Shown here: positions 45,237 through 57,127 of the stretch, piece by piece
Position numbering within the stretch: the first letter of the stretch is position 1
Layout: each line of letters starts with the position of its first letter
Assembly: GCA_029237695.1 (NCBI GenBank)
Contig: CM055272.1
Coordinates: 15,116,042 to 15,180,041, forward strand
Length of the DNA: 64,000 bases
Reading direction: 5' to 3'
Source of the DNA: Conchocele bisecta
Taxonomy: Eukaryota; Mollusca; Bivalvia; Lucinida; Thyasiridae
Program-made: the position numbers and the translations under genes
Notes under the pieces: model-generated
What the model saw: only the letters and a program-made list of their open reading frames with translations
The model's database searches: none
What the model was told of the DNA's origin: nothing

Positions 45237-45666
45237 ATGAATCCCAGTGTAACCACAAACCAACCTGCGCATCAGCGTGAACCAATCAAGCGTTATATTA
45301 CGTGTGTTGTTATTTATGTGATAGCTGCAAAATTTGACCAATTAAACCTGTGTCGTTGGCTTACCGTGGCCTTGATTAGTTATTTAACTTCCTGTGTGAA
45401 TAATATATTTTTACACCAATTACACAAACAACAAGATTGCCGAAGGACAATAGTATACGCCCGTCGAGGCACTGCCAGTAAACAAGGGCAGATACCTCAC
45501 TAGAAAATCAATAGGGCTCTTCCCCTTTCCACGATAAACATGAAAACCAAATATGGTTAAGATCAGTCGAGTAGAACTCATGAGGACTAGGATACAGAAC
45601 GCGAAAATTAAAAATGGTTGCCAAGGGGAGATAACTCAATAGGCTTCTTCCTCTTGGCATTGTAAA
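45237..45666. other. unassigned stretch
   Basis: An 88-residue frame at 45237-45503 has no motif. The right part resembles generic AGGGGAGATAACTC repeat sequence. Confidence 0.4.
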
Positions 45667-46072
45667 TTTGTTTGTTGGGGTTTAACGGCCTATCAACAGC
45701 TAAGATCATTTAAGGCCGGGTCGATGGGTTTAGTACTAAATCCCATATATTACCTGTACAAGTACATGTTCAAGTACATGTAGAAATGGGGGGAAATCCC
45801 AAAATCAGAACTGAATATTTACAATAAACATATATATATTCAGCCCTGAAATCACAATAATCCTGATCTGATGCCAGGTCCTCGCCACACAAGAATCACT
45901 TGGCCCCCTCCCAAAAGCAGCAGGATCAGTAATAATCTTACTACTTTTATAATGGGCAATAACACAATTCAACTCCCAGGTAACAAAAGAGCCGAAGATA
46001 AAAACGTACTCGAGGGCCACACCAGGCAAATTGTGATTCCTATAAGGAGGAACTCCTACCGTTAATGTACAC
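45667..46072 (-). mobile_element. SINE, near full length
   Basis: TTTGTTTGTTGGGGTTTAAC (reverse of the tail) through GTACAAGTACATGTTCAAGT to the head near 46070. A tail fragment of another copy is at 46136-46189. Confidence 0.75.
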
Positions 46073-46189
46073 CTTCACCAAACTGGTGTATAAAGATTGA
46101 TATACGTTACGTCATTCGAGAGACGGAGTTCGTTTGTTTTGTTTGTTGGGGTTTAATGGCCTATCAACAGCTAAGGTCATTTAAGGCCG

Positions 46190-46519
46190 AGAGACAGTGG
46201 CTAGTGTACATTGGGTAGGTTAAACCTGGGTTACGATGGTGAGAAGCATGCTGGTTACTGATTGTACTACTGTACCGTAGTCGGTCAATCATTTGGTGTA
46301 CTGTATACACAACTCGGAATGCAAGGAACATTGTGTTAAACACTGAAAATAGTATTTATTCAATATTCAAAATATTGATAACCAACAACAAAATAATTTA
46401 AACAAAATAAACATTTAACACAGTCAATGCAGCGGCTTAGTCTGAATGAACTTGACAATTATAATCATTTTCCCCTAAATAAACTAATAAATAAATAACA
46501 GTGTCACCAAATGGACTGT
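46190..46519. other. unassigned stretch
   Basis: No gene or clear repeat. Confidence 0.4.
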
Positions 46520-47240
46520 CAGAGCTCCAGATAAGTTTTGTATCTAATATAGGAATGAATGGCCTTTTTGTGGAATTTATCGGGGTATAAACTTGGAAAA
46601 GTCGCGGGAATACTGGACGAAGGCCGGAAGGCCTCGTCCAGTATTCCCGCGACTTTTCCAAGTTTATATCCCCGATAAATTCACAAAAAAGGCATTAATT
46701 CCTTATAATTCCAGCATTTGGAATACAGTCATCAAGAAAATGTGTTTATTTTCAGTTTTCTTAAGAATTATTTTAACTGCGCCTCACGGTTACGGAAAGT
46801 AGTTCGGCGTGGGAGTTTACTGGGATATAAATTCTGGACAGAGACGGGCCAATCAAATGTTAGTGAATTGTGTAAATATTTTTGTGCTGGAATTATAGAG
46901 TAGTATACCCCCAGATGTACAATTCAATGCGTATTTTACTTTTACAAATGTATTATTGATTTTCATCCTTATTAAATAGGGAACAAATGATAAAAAAATA
47001 AAAAACATATTTAAAAATGCACTTATTTGAGCTGCAAAAAGCAGCAAACACTGTTTGCTTTTTGCAGCTCAACTAAGTAGACTTCAACTTTATTACAATA
47101 TTTTTACTACTCAATTTGAAAATCAATGCGTATTTTCACATGGGCGTGAGTATTTTGTACTCCCACTTTTGATAATCAATGCGTATTCTGCTAAAGTAAG
47201 TGAGTAAAATACGCCAATACGCACCTTATCTGGAGCTCTG
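46520..47240. repeat. MITE, CAGAGCTCCAGATAAG family, split by a hairpin element
   Basis: Ends CAGAGCTCCAGATAAG and CTTATCTGGAGCTCTG. A perfect hairpin GAGCTGCAAAAAGCAGCAAA region lies near 47030. The nested element is 46552-46895. Confidence 0.8.
46552..46895 (+). mobile_element. hairpin-plus-tail element, copy 3 (nested)
   Basis: Same palindrome and tail as 1040-1392, inserted between TATCTAA and GAGTAGTATACCCC of the host MITE. Confidence 0.8.
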
Positions 47241-47527
47241 TAACTGTCATTTATCAGGTAACAAGCTTTGTATTGGCTAAATATATATCAACTGATAACA
47301 TGATATCGTAGCAGGCATTGACCTGATACGAATATCCTAGTTACAACATAATGAAACGTGAAGTTTCGTATATAATCAGTGCGTATACTGTTACAATAAG
47401 AACGTAATATACACCAATACGCACATTATCTGGAGCTCTGGACTGTGGGCTTTACAATGTTTGTGACGAGCAAACAGTCTAATCTGACCCAACAATTCAA
47501 GGAATGGCTTTCCAGCTACTGCCATAA

Positions 47528-47770
47528 AATGAGACACGCCATGTGATTTTGTACCTTCGGACATCTGCGTAATTTCATGAAATACGTTTACAAAATTTAC
47601 AATATTTTCCGTAAATGAGGTCAAAAGTTGACAATTGTCAGTGTACATCATGTACTCTGAAATTTTGTCAACTTTTGACTTTATTTAGGAAAAATATTGT
47701 AAATTTTGTAAAAGAATTTAATGAAAGTACACAGATGTCTGAAGGTACAAAATCGCATGGCGCGTCTCAA
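47528..47770. repeat. MITE, TATGAAACACGCCATGTGAT family, copy 4
   Basis: Complete copy with a shortened centre. Confidence 0.8.
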
Positions 47771-47820
47771 ATGTATTGGACTCTGAGAGGGCAGAGAAGT
47801 CATTTTACCTCATTCCTCCT

Positions 47821-48038
47821 CACCTGATACGAACTATAACAATTGGATATTCTCCTTTTCGCACTTTAGTACAACCCGCAAAAATCAAGCGTCTAGCTGA
47901 TCAAGATTGATCTTGATGATTTAGACGCCTTATCCACCTCGTGCTTACCTCAGTTTTCCTGCAGGCGATGAACAATTCACCACCATAGGGAAAAATATAC
48001 TGAGGGGAGGTGGGTGGGAAACTATTCGTATCAGGTGA
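47821..48038. repeat. inverted-repeat element, CACCTGATACGAA ends
   Basis: Ends CACCTGATACGAACTA and TATTCGTATCAGGTG; GC-richer interior with no frame. CCTGATACGAAT also occurs near 47318. Confidence 0.6.
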
Positions 48039-48142
48039 GTATACATTCGTAAAATTATGTCTTGAAGACAAATCTTATAAATTTATTCCCTAATGAGAGG
48101 ATTTTACAGTGTATTAACATAGTGTATTAAAAATCATAATAC

Positions 48143-48724
48143 ACTATAGTCTGTTTCACGAAAGCTGCCCAAATTTTACGGCTATATAGACAATTCAAAA
48201 ACCATATTTTTTTCGATAATATTAAATTAAAGGAAAATTTAAGAATGAGCCTTCTTTTTATTTCGTGAAATTTGGTCAAATATTGGTTTTATTACGAAAA
48301 ATTGATTTCTCTATGGGAATTTAACATGGATGATGGGGGGAAAAGAGGTAGAGGACTTGTGGGAGGAGTCAAAAAACAATTTTTTTTGGAAATTGACTCC
48401 GAAACCTAGCTAGATAGCTTGGAAATGATCTAACTAAGAAAACAAGTTAAATTTTAAAATTCGGTCCAGTATTTCTGAAATTCTAAAAAATTTCCCCATG
48501 TTAAATCCCCATAGACATCTTCACTCCGTGAAGATGTCTATGGGGATTTAACATGGGGAAATTTTGTTTTCACAATAAAATCAATATTTGACCAAATTTC
48601 ACGAAATAAAAAGAAGGCTCATTCTTAAATTTTCCTTTAATTTAATATTATCGAAAAAAATATGGTTTTTGAATTGTGTATATGGCCGTAAAATTTGGGC
48701 AGCTTTCGTGAAACAGACTATAGT
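48143..48724. repeat. MITE, CTGTTTCACGAAAGCTGCCC family, copy 3
   Basis: Best-preserved copy; ends ACTATAGTCTGTTTCACGAA and its inverse, central ACATCTTCACTCCGTGAAGATGT hairpin near 48524. Confidence 0.9.
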
Positions 48725-48869
48725 GTAATAAATATGTTGATGCTCCGGACTGATTCCTCGTTTCTTATGAAATCAGTCAACTCGTTCAATAAATAAAATA
48801 TTAAATTATCACTCTACAACTACACTGCTGATAAATGTCCGGAGATCCCCAATACAAGGCACCACCCAT

Positions 48870-49015
48870 TCAGCCAGTGTTGTCGGTAGTCCCGTGTATG
48901 GTAGTCATGTGACCCCACGTCTTGCCCGTGCTGATTGACACGGGGATGGGCACACGTAGGCGGACCATCGTTCCACACAGCTGGTCCTGGTTCTCCATTA
49001 CAGACTTCACCAGAG
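48870..49015 (-). CDS. POLN: POLN, last coding exon (family-A DNA polymerase, C-terminus)
   Basis: After an intron end TTGTGTTGTTTCAG the exon starts with two bases of a split codon. It encodes 47 residues, starting LVKSVMENQDQ and including RLRVPIPVSISTGKTWGHM, then TGA at 48872-48870. The pattern MEN...RLxVPxxVxxxxGxxW is the conserved C-terminal strand and helix of family-A polymerases (E. coli Pol I ends MENCTRLDVPLLVEVGSGEN). The spacing from ME to VP and the SAGxSWGHL-like end fit POLN (polymerase nu, a translesion and crosslink-repair polymerase) better than POLQ. The 146-bp stretch is GC-rich against its AT-rich surroundings. The catalytic QVHDEL exon is not found upstream in this window. 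A frame shifted by one base is also open to 48820 but lacks these motifs. Confidence 0.85.
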
Positions 49016-49380
49016 CTGAAACAACACAAATACCATCATTGTATTAATGTGTCAGGCCTTCCCCCAGAAAACAATTAAAGCGCTGCGGTGGTCGACCGTG
49101 CGGAGCGCGGGAGGTAGCTAGGGGGGGGGGGGGGTGGGTCCAGTTGCATGCTCCCCCAGAAATTTGTTATCACGTACATGTGATTTGATGCATTCTGGCT
49201 CATTCTAGAAGAGGTATGGCTGTACTGAAAATGCATTAAAATAACGATCTTTACTAACAAAAATAAGATATTACCTGTTGAAAGTGCCATTTATGTAGAA
49301 AAAAATGATGTTCACTTTTGCGCCAAATGAATCACGTAATTCTAGTCAAATGATCGTCATTTCAATCAGGTAAGCGTTAA
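49016..49380 (-). other. probable POLN intron sequence
   Basis: Begins with the acceptor of the POLN exon. It contains a poly-G run at 49121-49134 and no further exon signal. Confidence 0.5.
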
Positions 49381-49441
49381 AGTCACTTGGCCCCTTCCCC
49401 TAAAAATAGGATTTACAAATAATCGTAATACTCACATACAT
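49381..49441 (-). mobile_element. SINE fragment
   Basis: AGTCACTTGGCCCCTTCCCC to AATAATCGTAATACTCA of the SINE only. Confidence 0.55.
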
Positions 49442-49518
49442 TAGTATACCGATAGAATAGAGAATAGTATACCGATGCTATAGACAGGTCGCCAAACTCC
49501 CCACCACCACACACATTT

Positions 49519-49764
49519 CTAACCCTTTCAACACCACAGGCCTGTATAGTTGTATTGGCAAAAAGTGTAGATCCTATGAGACGGCTCGTGACGAGCCGTC
49601 TCATCAGGATTTGCACTTTTTGCAACTAATTTTCATACTTTTTAGAGAAAAAAACACCCACCCTCTTATCTTAAATGGAAGTCTGAAAATTATTTTATGA
49701 TGATTGGATTGGTCGGAGAATAAACAAATCAAAATCCATTCCAGTTACTGGCGTGAAAGGGTTA
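49519..49764. repeat. MITE, TAACCCTTTCA family, copy 4
   Basis: Ends CTAACCCTTTCAAC and GTGAAAGGGTTAA, central GAGACGGCTCGTGACGAGCC palindrome. Confidence 0.8.
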
Positions 49765-49862
49765 ATTGAAAAATGCCCCCAGAGTGAATATGTTGAATCT
49801 GTTGGATACAACATTTCACTATGCCGTGGGAGTAGAGAATTATAAATCAAGGGAAAAAGGTT

Positions 49863-50067
49863 GAACTCTTACAGTGCTGAATTAATTTGTGTCGTCTGCT
49901 GAATATGTTTCCATTTTTATCATCAAAAAATGGTTTGGCGGCACTGTAGAATCATTTCCAATGGAAATGATTCTAAAATGCTGCCAAACCATGTTTTTAC
50001 TGAGAGAAAAGACAAAATATGAATTATCAGCAGATGACTATTTTCGGTTCCCGCATTCTAAGGGTTA
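49863..50067. repeat. MITE, TAACCCTTATACTGCTGAA subfamily, copy 2
   Basis: Centre GAATCATTTCCAATGGAAATGATTC as in 19998-20211. Confidence 0.75.
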
Positions 50068-50715
50068 AACATGAAATCAGTGTAGCCCCAGATACAGAGT
50101 ATGGGATCATGCAGTTATGGTGTTAAATGGAGTAATGGCGGCAGCCATGAGGTCTCTTCTTTTTCATCAATACGACTGTGGTTTCTTCCTTTTAATGATG
50201 ACCATGTTCCAGCCGTTAACACTACGAGTCTGCCAATACCAAATTTAGCAGCATTACATATGTAGTTAAGTCTGAGCATGCTGCAGAGAAATTTGAATCA
50301 GAAGTTTAATTAAACGTTAGATTCCGTCCGATTAAATACTCTGCAGAGATGGTTCGTCTGGATTTACAATGCTTGCAATCATTGGGATAAAGAGAGAGGC
50401 ACGGGGAGTTAATCGATAATAATGTTTGTGCAGAATGGATATTTGCATGAAATTGCGACAATAGAAGACACTACTTAACTGCAAATGCAATAATAGTGGT
50501 TTTGTCAGATCACAGCCCACTGATTTATCACCTATTCAATTACCTGAATTATCTGTATTTTAATTAGGACAAGAACAACAATTTGAGGCACAACAAACAG
50601 TGCAGAATATATATTTACTATGTATAGATAGCATTGATTGCTTTTTTTACACTACAGTTTCAAATGTCATTATACCATGTTCTTACTTTCGAACTTGATT
50701 AGAGGCCTATAACAA
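50068..50715. other. unassigned stretch
   Basis: Single-copy-looking; no exon with splice sites and no repeat recognised. Confidence 0.4.
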
Positions 50716-50719
50716 TTAG

Positions 50720-51600
50720 AACAAGAGGGCCATGATGGCCCTAATTCACTCACCTGTCTCCATGAACACCAGAGGAAAATGTGACATCGAGTTCATATGT
50801 GTTTTAAAAAAATTGTGCTATTTTTTAGATGGCGGTCATCTTGGATTAAGCGATGACTCATTTTACCAAATCTGAAAATGCTTCACCCAAGGATCTTAAC
50901 TCAATATGAAGTTTGGCCAGCATTGGCCATGTGGTTCCCGAGAAAAAGACGTTCAAAATCTCAAATAAATGGACCTTTTGGAGGCCATCATGGATGACAT
51001 AATCATCCGATTCCGACAAATATTGCACCAGAGCAATACCTTCAATTTGATATATGACATGAGCATATTTGGTAAAAAATAAAATTTGACCCCACGGGCC
51101 ACGCCCATTTTTGACCCCGGGGTCACCATTTTAACACCTTTGAAAGAGCATTCTACGTCGATCATTCCTACCAAGTTTCATCGAAATCCGGCTGGCGGTT
51201 CATGAGAAGAAGATTTTTTAAGAATTTGTGCTATTTTTAGACGGCGGCTATCTTGGATTAGCGACGACCTCCGTTTTAACAAATCTGAAAAGGCTTCACC
51301 CATGGACCATAACTGAAGTTTGGCCACCATGGGCCAAGCGGTTCGTGTGAAGAAGAATTTTGAAATCTCTAATAAAAGAACGACCTTTTGACCTTTCGGT
51401 GGCGATCTTGGATGACATAACCATCCGATTTCGCCAGAGTGATCGCCTCGTTGATACCTTCGATTTGATATATGACATGACCATATTCGGTCAAAAATAA
51501 AATTTGACCTCAATTTGACCCCACGGGCCACACCCATTTTTGACCCCGGGGTCACCATTTTAATAACTATGAAAGAGCATTGTACATCGATCATTCCTAC
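50720..51600 (+). mobile_element. ACAAGAGGGCC element, 3'-truncated
   Basis: Starts ACAAGAGGGCCATGATGGCC. Two internal modules carry GACCCCACGGGCCACGCCC, and the 3' hairpin is missing because another element begins near 51601. The first 320 bp look identical to 54427-54750. Confidence 0.75.
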
Positions 51601-52563
51601 ATCGAGTTACAAGACAAAATTGCCAAATTCTAAGTCGAAAAGGGGGAGATAATCCATGACCCGGGAGTCAAATCAAAAACCAAAATAAACTTTGTGCATC
51701 TAATCATCATATTAAGGAAGCTACATACCAAGTTTCAGGTCTGTAGCTAGTATGGTTTAAAAGTTTTACTACTTACAAGGTTGGTGACGGACGGACGGAC
51801 GTTTCTTAAAAATTGTGTTTATGTNNNNNNNNNNNNNNNNNNNNNNNNNNNNNNNNNNNNNNNNNNNNNNNNNNNNNNNNNNNNNNNNNNNNNNNNNNNN
51901 NNNNNNNNNNNNNNNNNNNNNNNNNNNNNNNNNNNNNNNNNNNNNNNNNNNNNNNNNNNNNNNNNNNNNNNNNNNNNNNNNNNNNNNNNNNNNNNNNNNN
52001 NNNNNNNNNNNNNNNNNNNNNNNNNNNNNNNNNNNNNNNNNNNNNNNNNNNNNNNNNNNNNNNNNNNNNNNNNNNNNNNNNNNNNNNNNNNNNNNNNNNN
52101 NNNNNNNNNNNNNNNNNNNNNNNNNNNNNNNNNNNNNNNNNNNNNNNNNNNNNNNNNNNNNNNNNNNNNNNNNNNNNNNNNNNNNNNNNNNNNNNNNNNN
52201 NNNNNNNNNNNNNNNNNNNNNNNNNNNNNNNNNNNNNNNNNNNNNNNNNNNNNNNNNNNNNNNNNNNNNNNNNNNNNNNNNNNNNNNNNNNNNNNNNNNN
52301 NNNNNNNNNNNNNNNNNNNNNNNNAAAAATTGTGTTTATGTGTCTACGAGCCACATAAGGCCCCTCTGAGTACTACGGAATAAGCCACATAAACCGATTT
52401 TAGCCACATAAATCGTTTTTTAGGTGGTTAATATAACTAACCCTATTCTTTACTAAGTCCATCCCTGTGGGGGCTAGCCACATATACCCTATATATTGGT
52501 GCGGACGGACAAGGGTAACATTAAAGGCCTCCTCCACTATCGTGGTGCCGGTGGGGCATAAAC
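51601..52563 (+). mobile_element. GGACGGAC/GGGGCATAA element containing the assembly gap
   Basis: Left of the gap: AGGGGGAGATAATCCATGAC and GACGGACGGACG. Right of it: AGCCACATAA repeats, GGACGGACAAGGGTAAC, CACTATCGTGGTG and GGGGCATAA. Related to 61492-61951 and 40997-41350. Confidence 0.65.
51825..52324. other. assembly gap, exactly 500 N
   Basis: A round 500-base run of N, likely a placeholder of arbitrary length. AAAAATTGTGTTTATGT occurs immediately on both sides (51808-51824 and 52325-52341). Confidence 0.98.
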
Positions 52564-52767
52564 AATCTATTTAATGTTACTGGGTCTCAGATATATGCAG
52601 AAAGTTATGTTAAAAATACTTCAGTTGTAGATTTGTATCTTATTCTGAACCCAAAAGGAAACATGTGTTGTCTGAAAAAATTGGATTTTGATAAAATGCT
52701 TGTTTGTGATAACTAGTAACTGTGCTAGTTTTGTGCAATTGAGCTAATTTAATTTTTATTTTCCTTT

Positions 52768-52999
52768 CTACACTACAGGCCTGTATAGTGGTATTGGCAA
52801 AAAGTGTAGATCCAGATGAGCCGGCTCGTGACGAGCCGCCTCATCAGGATCTGCACTTTTTGCAAGTAAATTTTCATATATTTGAGAACAAAAACACCCC
52901 CTTTTCATAAAGTGACTAGTCTGAAAATCATTTTGTGACGATTGGATTGGATTGGCTGCAAAATTAACATATCAAAATCCATTCCAGTTGCTTAGGGGT
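52768..52999. repeat. MITE, TAACCCTTTCA family, copy 5
   Basis: CACTACAGGCCTGTATAGTG start and GAGCCGGCTCGTGACGAGCC centre; extreme ends worn. Confidence 0.7.
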
Positions 53000-53454
53000 G
53001 GATCAGCCAGTGTCTAGAATGGAAAATATTTCACGGCAAGACATCTTGTAAATTGAATGCAAATTGATGTTTTGTACAAGTTTACTGATTTCATAAATGC
53101 CAAGTTTCTTATGAAATCAGTCAACAAGTTTAATAAATCTCATATTAAATCATACATAAATGTTTGATTCTATTTATTGTAAATGCACATCACACTACAT
53201 CAAAGCTGTAAATGACCACCTAGCTTGTTTTCTGTATGGGCCACATTTGTATATTTATTACACTAGTGTATTATGATTTTTATTACACCGTGTTATTACA
53301 CTGTGTAAGCCGATTTTATGCAATAAAATAGTTTACATAATCCAACTTGTGCACACGCTTGAACTAGCTCTATCAAACCGCAAACTAGTAAAAATCTGTG
53401 ACATACAGAATACGATGCGACATGTTATTTAGGACATTTGCAAACAACATATAT
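53000..53454. other. unassigned AT-rich stretch
   Basis: Contains a diverged ATGAAATCAGTCAACAAGTT block; no gene. Confidence 0.4.
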
Positions 53455-53629
53455 GTTTGTTTGTTGGGGTTTAACGGCCTATCAACAGCTAAGGTCATTT
53501 AACTCCGGGTCAATGGGTTAGTACTAAATCCCATATATTACCTGTACAAGTACAAGTACAAGTACATGTTCAAGTACATGTACAAATGGAGGGAAAATCC
53601 CAAGATCAGAACTGAATATTTACAGTAAA

Positions 53630-54424
53630 ACAAGAGGGCCATGGTGGCCCTAATTCGCTCACCTGACTCCATGAACACCAGAGGAGAATGTGACATTGAG
53701 TTCATATGTGTTTTAAATAAATTGTGCTATTTTTAGATGGCGGTCATCTTGTATTAAGCGATGACTCTCATTTTACCAAATCTGAAAATGCTTCACCCAA
53801 GGATCTTAACTTACTATGAAGTTTGGCCAGCATCGGCCATGTGGTTCCTGAGAAAAAGAAGTTCAAAATCTCGAATAAATGGACCTTTTGGCGGCCATCA
53901 TGGATGACATAATCATCCGATTCTGGTAAATATTGCACCAAAGCAATCGCCTCATTGATACCTTCAATTTGATATATGATATGAGCATATTTTAAAAATA
54001 AAATTTGACACCACGGGCCACGCCCATTTTTGATACCGGGGTCACCATTTTCACAACTTTGAAAGAGCATTTTACAACGACCATTCCTACCAAGGTTTGT
54101 TGAAATCCGGCTAGCGGTTCAGGAGAAGATTTTTTAAGAATTTATGCTATTTTTAGACGGCGGCCATCTTGGATTAGCGATGACCTCCATTTTAACAAAA
54201 CTGAAAAGGCTTCACCCATGGACCATAACTTTTAAGTTTGGCTACCATGGGCCAAGCGGTTCATGTGAAGAAGAATTTTGAAATCTCTAATAAAACAACG
54301 ACCTTTTGACCTTTCGGCGGCCATCTTGGATGACATAACAATCCGATTTCGACAAAAAATGCACCAGAGTGATCGCATCGTTGATACCTTCAATTTGATA
54401 TATGACAAGAGCATATTCGGTCAA
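53630..54424 (+). mobile_element. ACAAGAGGGCC element, 3'-truncated
   Basis: 5' end ACAAGAGGGCCATGGTGGCC and two GACC..GGGCCACGCCC-type modules; interrupted at ATTCGGTCAAAAA by the next element. Confidence 0.75.
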
Positions 54425-54431
54425 AAATTAG

Positions 54432-55157
54432 AACAAGAGGGCCATGATGGCCCTAATTCACTCACCTGTCTCCATGAACACCAGAGGAAAATGTGACATC
54501 GAGTTCATATGTGTTTTAAAAAAATTGTGCTATTTTTTAGATGGCGGTCATCTTGGATTAAGCGATGACTCATTTTACCAAATCTGAAAATGCTTCACCC
54601 AAGGATCTTAACTCAATATGAAGTTTGGCCAGCATTGGCCATGTGGTTCCCGAGAAAAAGACGTTCAAAATCTCAAATAAATGGACCTTTTGGAGGCCAT
54701 CATGGATGACATAATCATCCGATTCCGACAAATATTGCACCAGAGCAATCGTCTCATCGATACCTTCAATTTGATATATGACATGAGCACATTTGGTAAA
54801 AAATAAAATTTGACCCCACGGGCCACGCCCATTTTTGACCCCGGGGTCACCATTTTAACAACTTTGAAAGAGCATTGTACATCGATCATTCCTACCAAGT
54901 TTTGTCGAAATCCGGTTGGCGATTCTTGAGAAGAAGATTTTTGAAGAATTTGTGCTATTTTTAGACGGCGGCCATCTTGGATTACGTAATGACGTCATTT
55001 TAACAATTTTGTAATCCCCCTACCTAAGGACCATGACCATGAAGTTTGGTGACTATAGGCCCAATGGTTACCGAGGAGAAGACGTTTGAAAATGATCAAG
55101 GACGACGACGACGGACGACGACGGACACATTGCGGTAACAATAGCTCACATGAGCTA
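54432..55157 (+). mobile_element. ACAAGAGGGCC element, complete
   Basis: Runs from ACAAGAGGGCCATGATGGCC through one full module set, GACGACGACGGACG repeats, to AGCTCACATGAGCTA. The next element starts on the following base. Confidence 0.8.
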
Positions 55158-56621
55158 ACAAGAGGCCCAAATGGGCCTGTATCGCTCACCTAAAAGCCTC
55201 CATAGTCATCTTGATTTCACAAAGACTCTTCACTTACAACTTCAAATGTTCCACAGAATTTGTTGGTACCTTCTGATCTAACATATATTGCGAATGTGCA
55301 TGTGATTTACTGCTATACCTTCGATTTGATATATAAAATGACCATATTCGGTCAAAAATAAAATTTGACCCCTATTTGACCCCTCGGGCCATGACCATTT
55401 TTGACCAGAGGCCACCATATGAACAAATCTGAATCAGCGTTAACTATCCATCATTCATACAAAGTTTCGTCGAAATCGCCTGGCGGTTTGTGAGAAGATT
55501 TTTTTGACAATTTGACCTACTTTTCAACGGCGGACATCTTGGATTTGGTGATGACCTCCATTTTACAAAAATGGACAGGCTTCACACAGACCATTACAGT
55601 TAAGTTTGGCCAATATCGGCCAAGCAGTTTCACAAGAAGAATACGTTTGAAATCTTTAGTAAAAGAACAACTTTTTTACCTTTCGGTGGCCATCTTGGAT
55701 GACAAAATCATCTGATTTAGACAAAAAATGCTCCAGAGTGATAGACTAGTCGATACCTTCGATTTGATATATTATATTACCATATTCGGGCAAAAATATA
55801 ATTTGACCCCTAGTTGACCCCTCGGGCCACGCCCATTTTTGACCCAGGGGCCACCATATGAACAAATCTGAAACAGCGTTAACTATCAATCATTCACACC
55901 AAGTTTCGTCGAAATCGGCCTGCAGGTTTGTGAGAAGATTTTTTATTTTTTGACAATTTGACCTACTTTCAACGGCGGACATCTTGGATTTGGTGATGAC
56001 CTCCATTTTAACAAAAATGGACAGGCTTCACCCACAGACCATTACAGTTAAGTTTGGCCAATATCGGCCAAGCAGTTCACAAGAAGAATACGTTTGATAT
56101 CTTTAGTAAAAGAACAACTTTTTTACCTTTCGGTGGCCATCCTTGATGACAAAATCATCTGATTTAGACAAAAAATGGTCCAGAGTGATCAACTAGTCGA
56201 TACCTTCGATTTGATATATTATATGACCATATTCGGTTAAAAATAAAATTTGACCCCTATTTGACCCCTCGGGCGACGCCCATTTTTGACCCACGGGCCA
56301 CCATATGAACAAATCTGAAACAGCAATAACTATCAATCATTCATACCAAGTATCGTCGAAATCGGCCTGGCAGTTCGTGAGAAGAAGATTTTTTAAGAAT
56401 TTGACCTACTTTTCCATGGCGGCCATCTTGGATTGTCGATGACCTCCATTTTAACAAATCTGAAATGGCATCACCCATATATCATCCCTGTGAAGTTTGA
56501 CCAATATCGGCTAAGCAGTTTGGGAGAAGAAGATGATTGAAAATGTTCACGGACGGACGACGGACGACGGACACTTTGCCATAACAATAGCTCACATGAG
56601 CTTTGCTCAGGTGAGCTAAAA
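55158..56621 (+). mobile_element. ACAAGAGGCCC element, complete, fused head to tail
   Basis: Starts ACAAGAGGCCCAAATGGGCC, has about three GTTTGTGAGAAGATT...GACCCCTCGGGC modules, GGACGGACGACGGACG, and ends AGCTCACATGAGCTTTGCTC with GGTGAGCTAAAAA. The 5' palindrome differs from its neighbour (GGCCCAAATGGGCC). Confidence 0.8.
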
Positions 56622-56919
56622 ACTATATATTCAGTCCTGAGATCAGAATAATCCTGATCGGATGCCAGGTCCTCGCCACACCAGAATCACTTGGCCCCCT
56701 CCCAAAAGCAGTAGGATCAGTAATAATCTTGCTACTTTTCTAAAGGGAAATAACCCAATTCAACAAAAGAGCCCAAGATAAAAACATACCTGAGGACCAA
56801 ACGAGGCAAATCGTGATTCCTATAAGGAGGAACCCCTACCGTTAATTTACGCCGTCACGTTCACCCGACCAACATGTAATCTCACTCTACAACTTGCACT
56901 AATACACTACTGAGACACA

Positions 56920-57127
56920 TATTTGTTGCTGCGACTCCAGAAATGGGTCTTATGTGTTTTGCAACCAGTGTAGATCCATATCAGCCTGTACATATGCACA
57001 GTCTGATCAGGATCTGCACTGTTTGCCATTCCATCATTATAGATCATTATCATGCTACAGGAGTGTGATATTTGATCAAGAGCTACACTGGTCACAAAAC
57101 CCATAAGTCTCATTTCTCCAGTCACAT
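56920..57127. repeat. MITE, GTGGCTGTGACTGGAG family
   Basis: TTGCTGCGACTCCAGAAATG to TCCAGTCACATA with GATCAGGATCTGCACTG inside. Confidence 0.7.

Larger units (their letters stand above)
53455..56872 (-). mobile_element. SINE split by ACAAGAGG elements
   Basis: Tail side 53455-53629 and head side 56622-56872 are contiguous in other SINE copies (compare 45820-45830). The 3-kb ACAAGAGG cluster sits at the TTTACAGTAAAA position. Confidence 0.8.

Noticed and set aside
45237..45503. Small membrane-like protein, 88 residues
   Set aside because: No motif, no splice or start context, and it lies against a MITE end.
48820..49029. 69-residue frame overlapping the POLN exon as the real protein
   Set aside because: It is one base out of phase with the frame that carries the family-A polymerase C-terminal motifs and the fitting stop.
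51781..52383. 200-residue frame spanning the gap
   Set aside because: It is open only because N codons are not stops.
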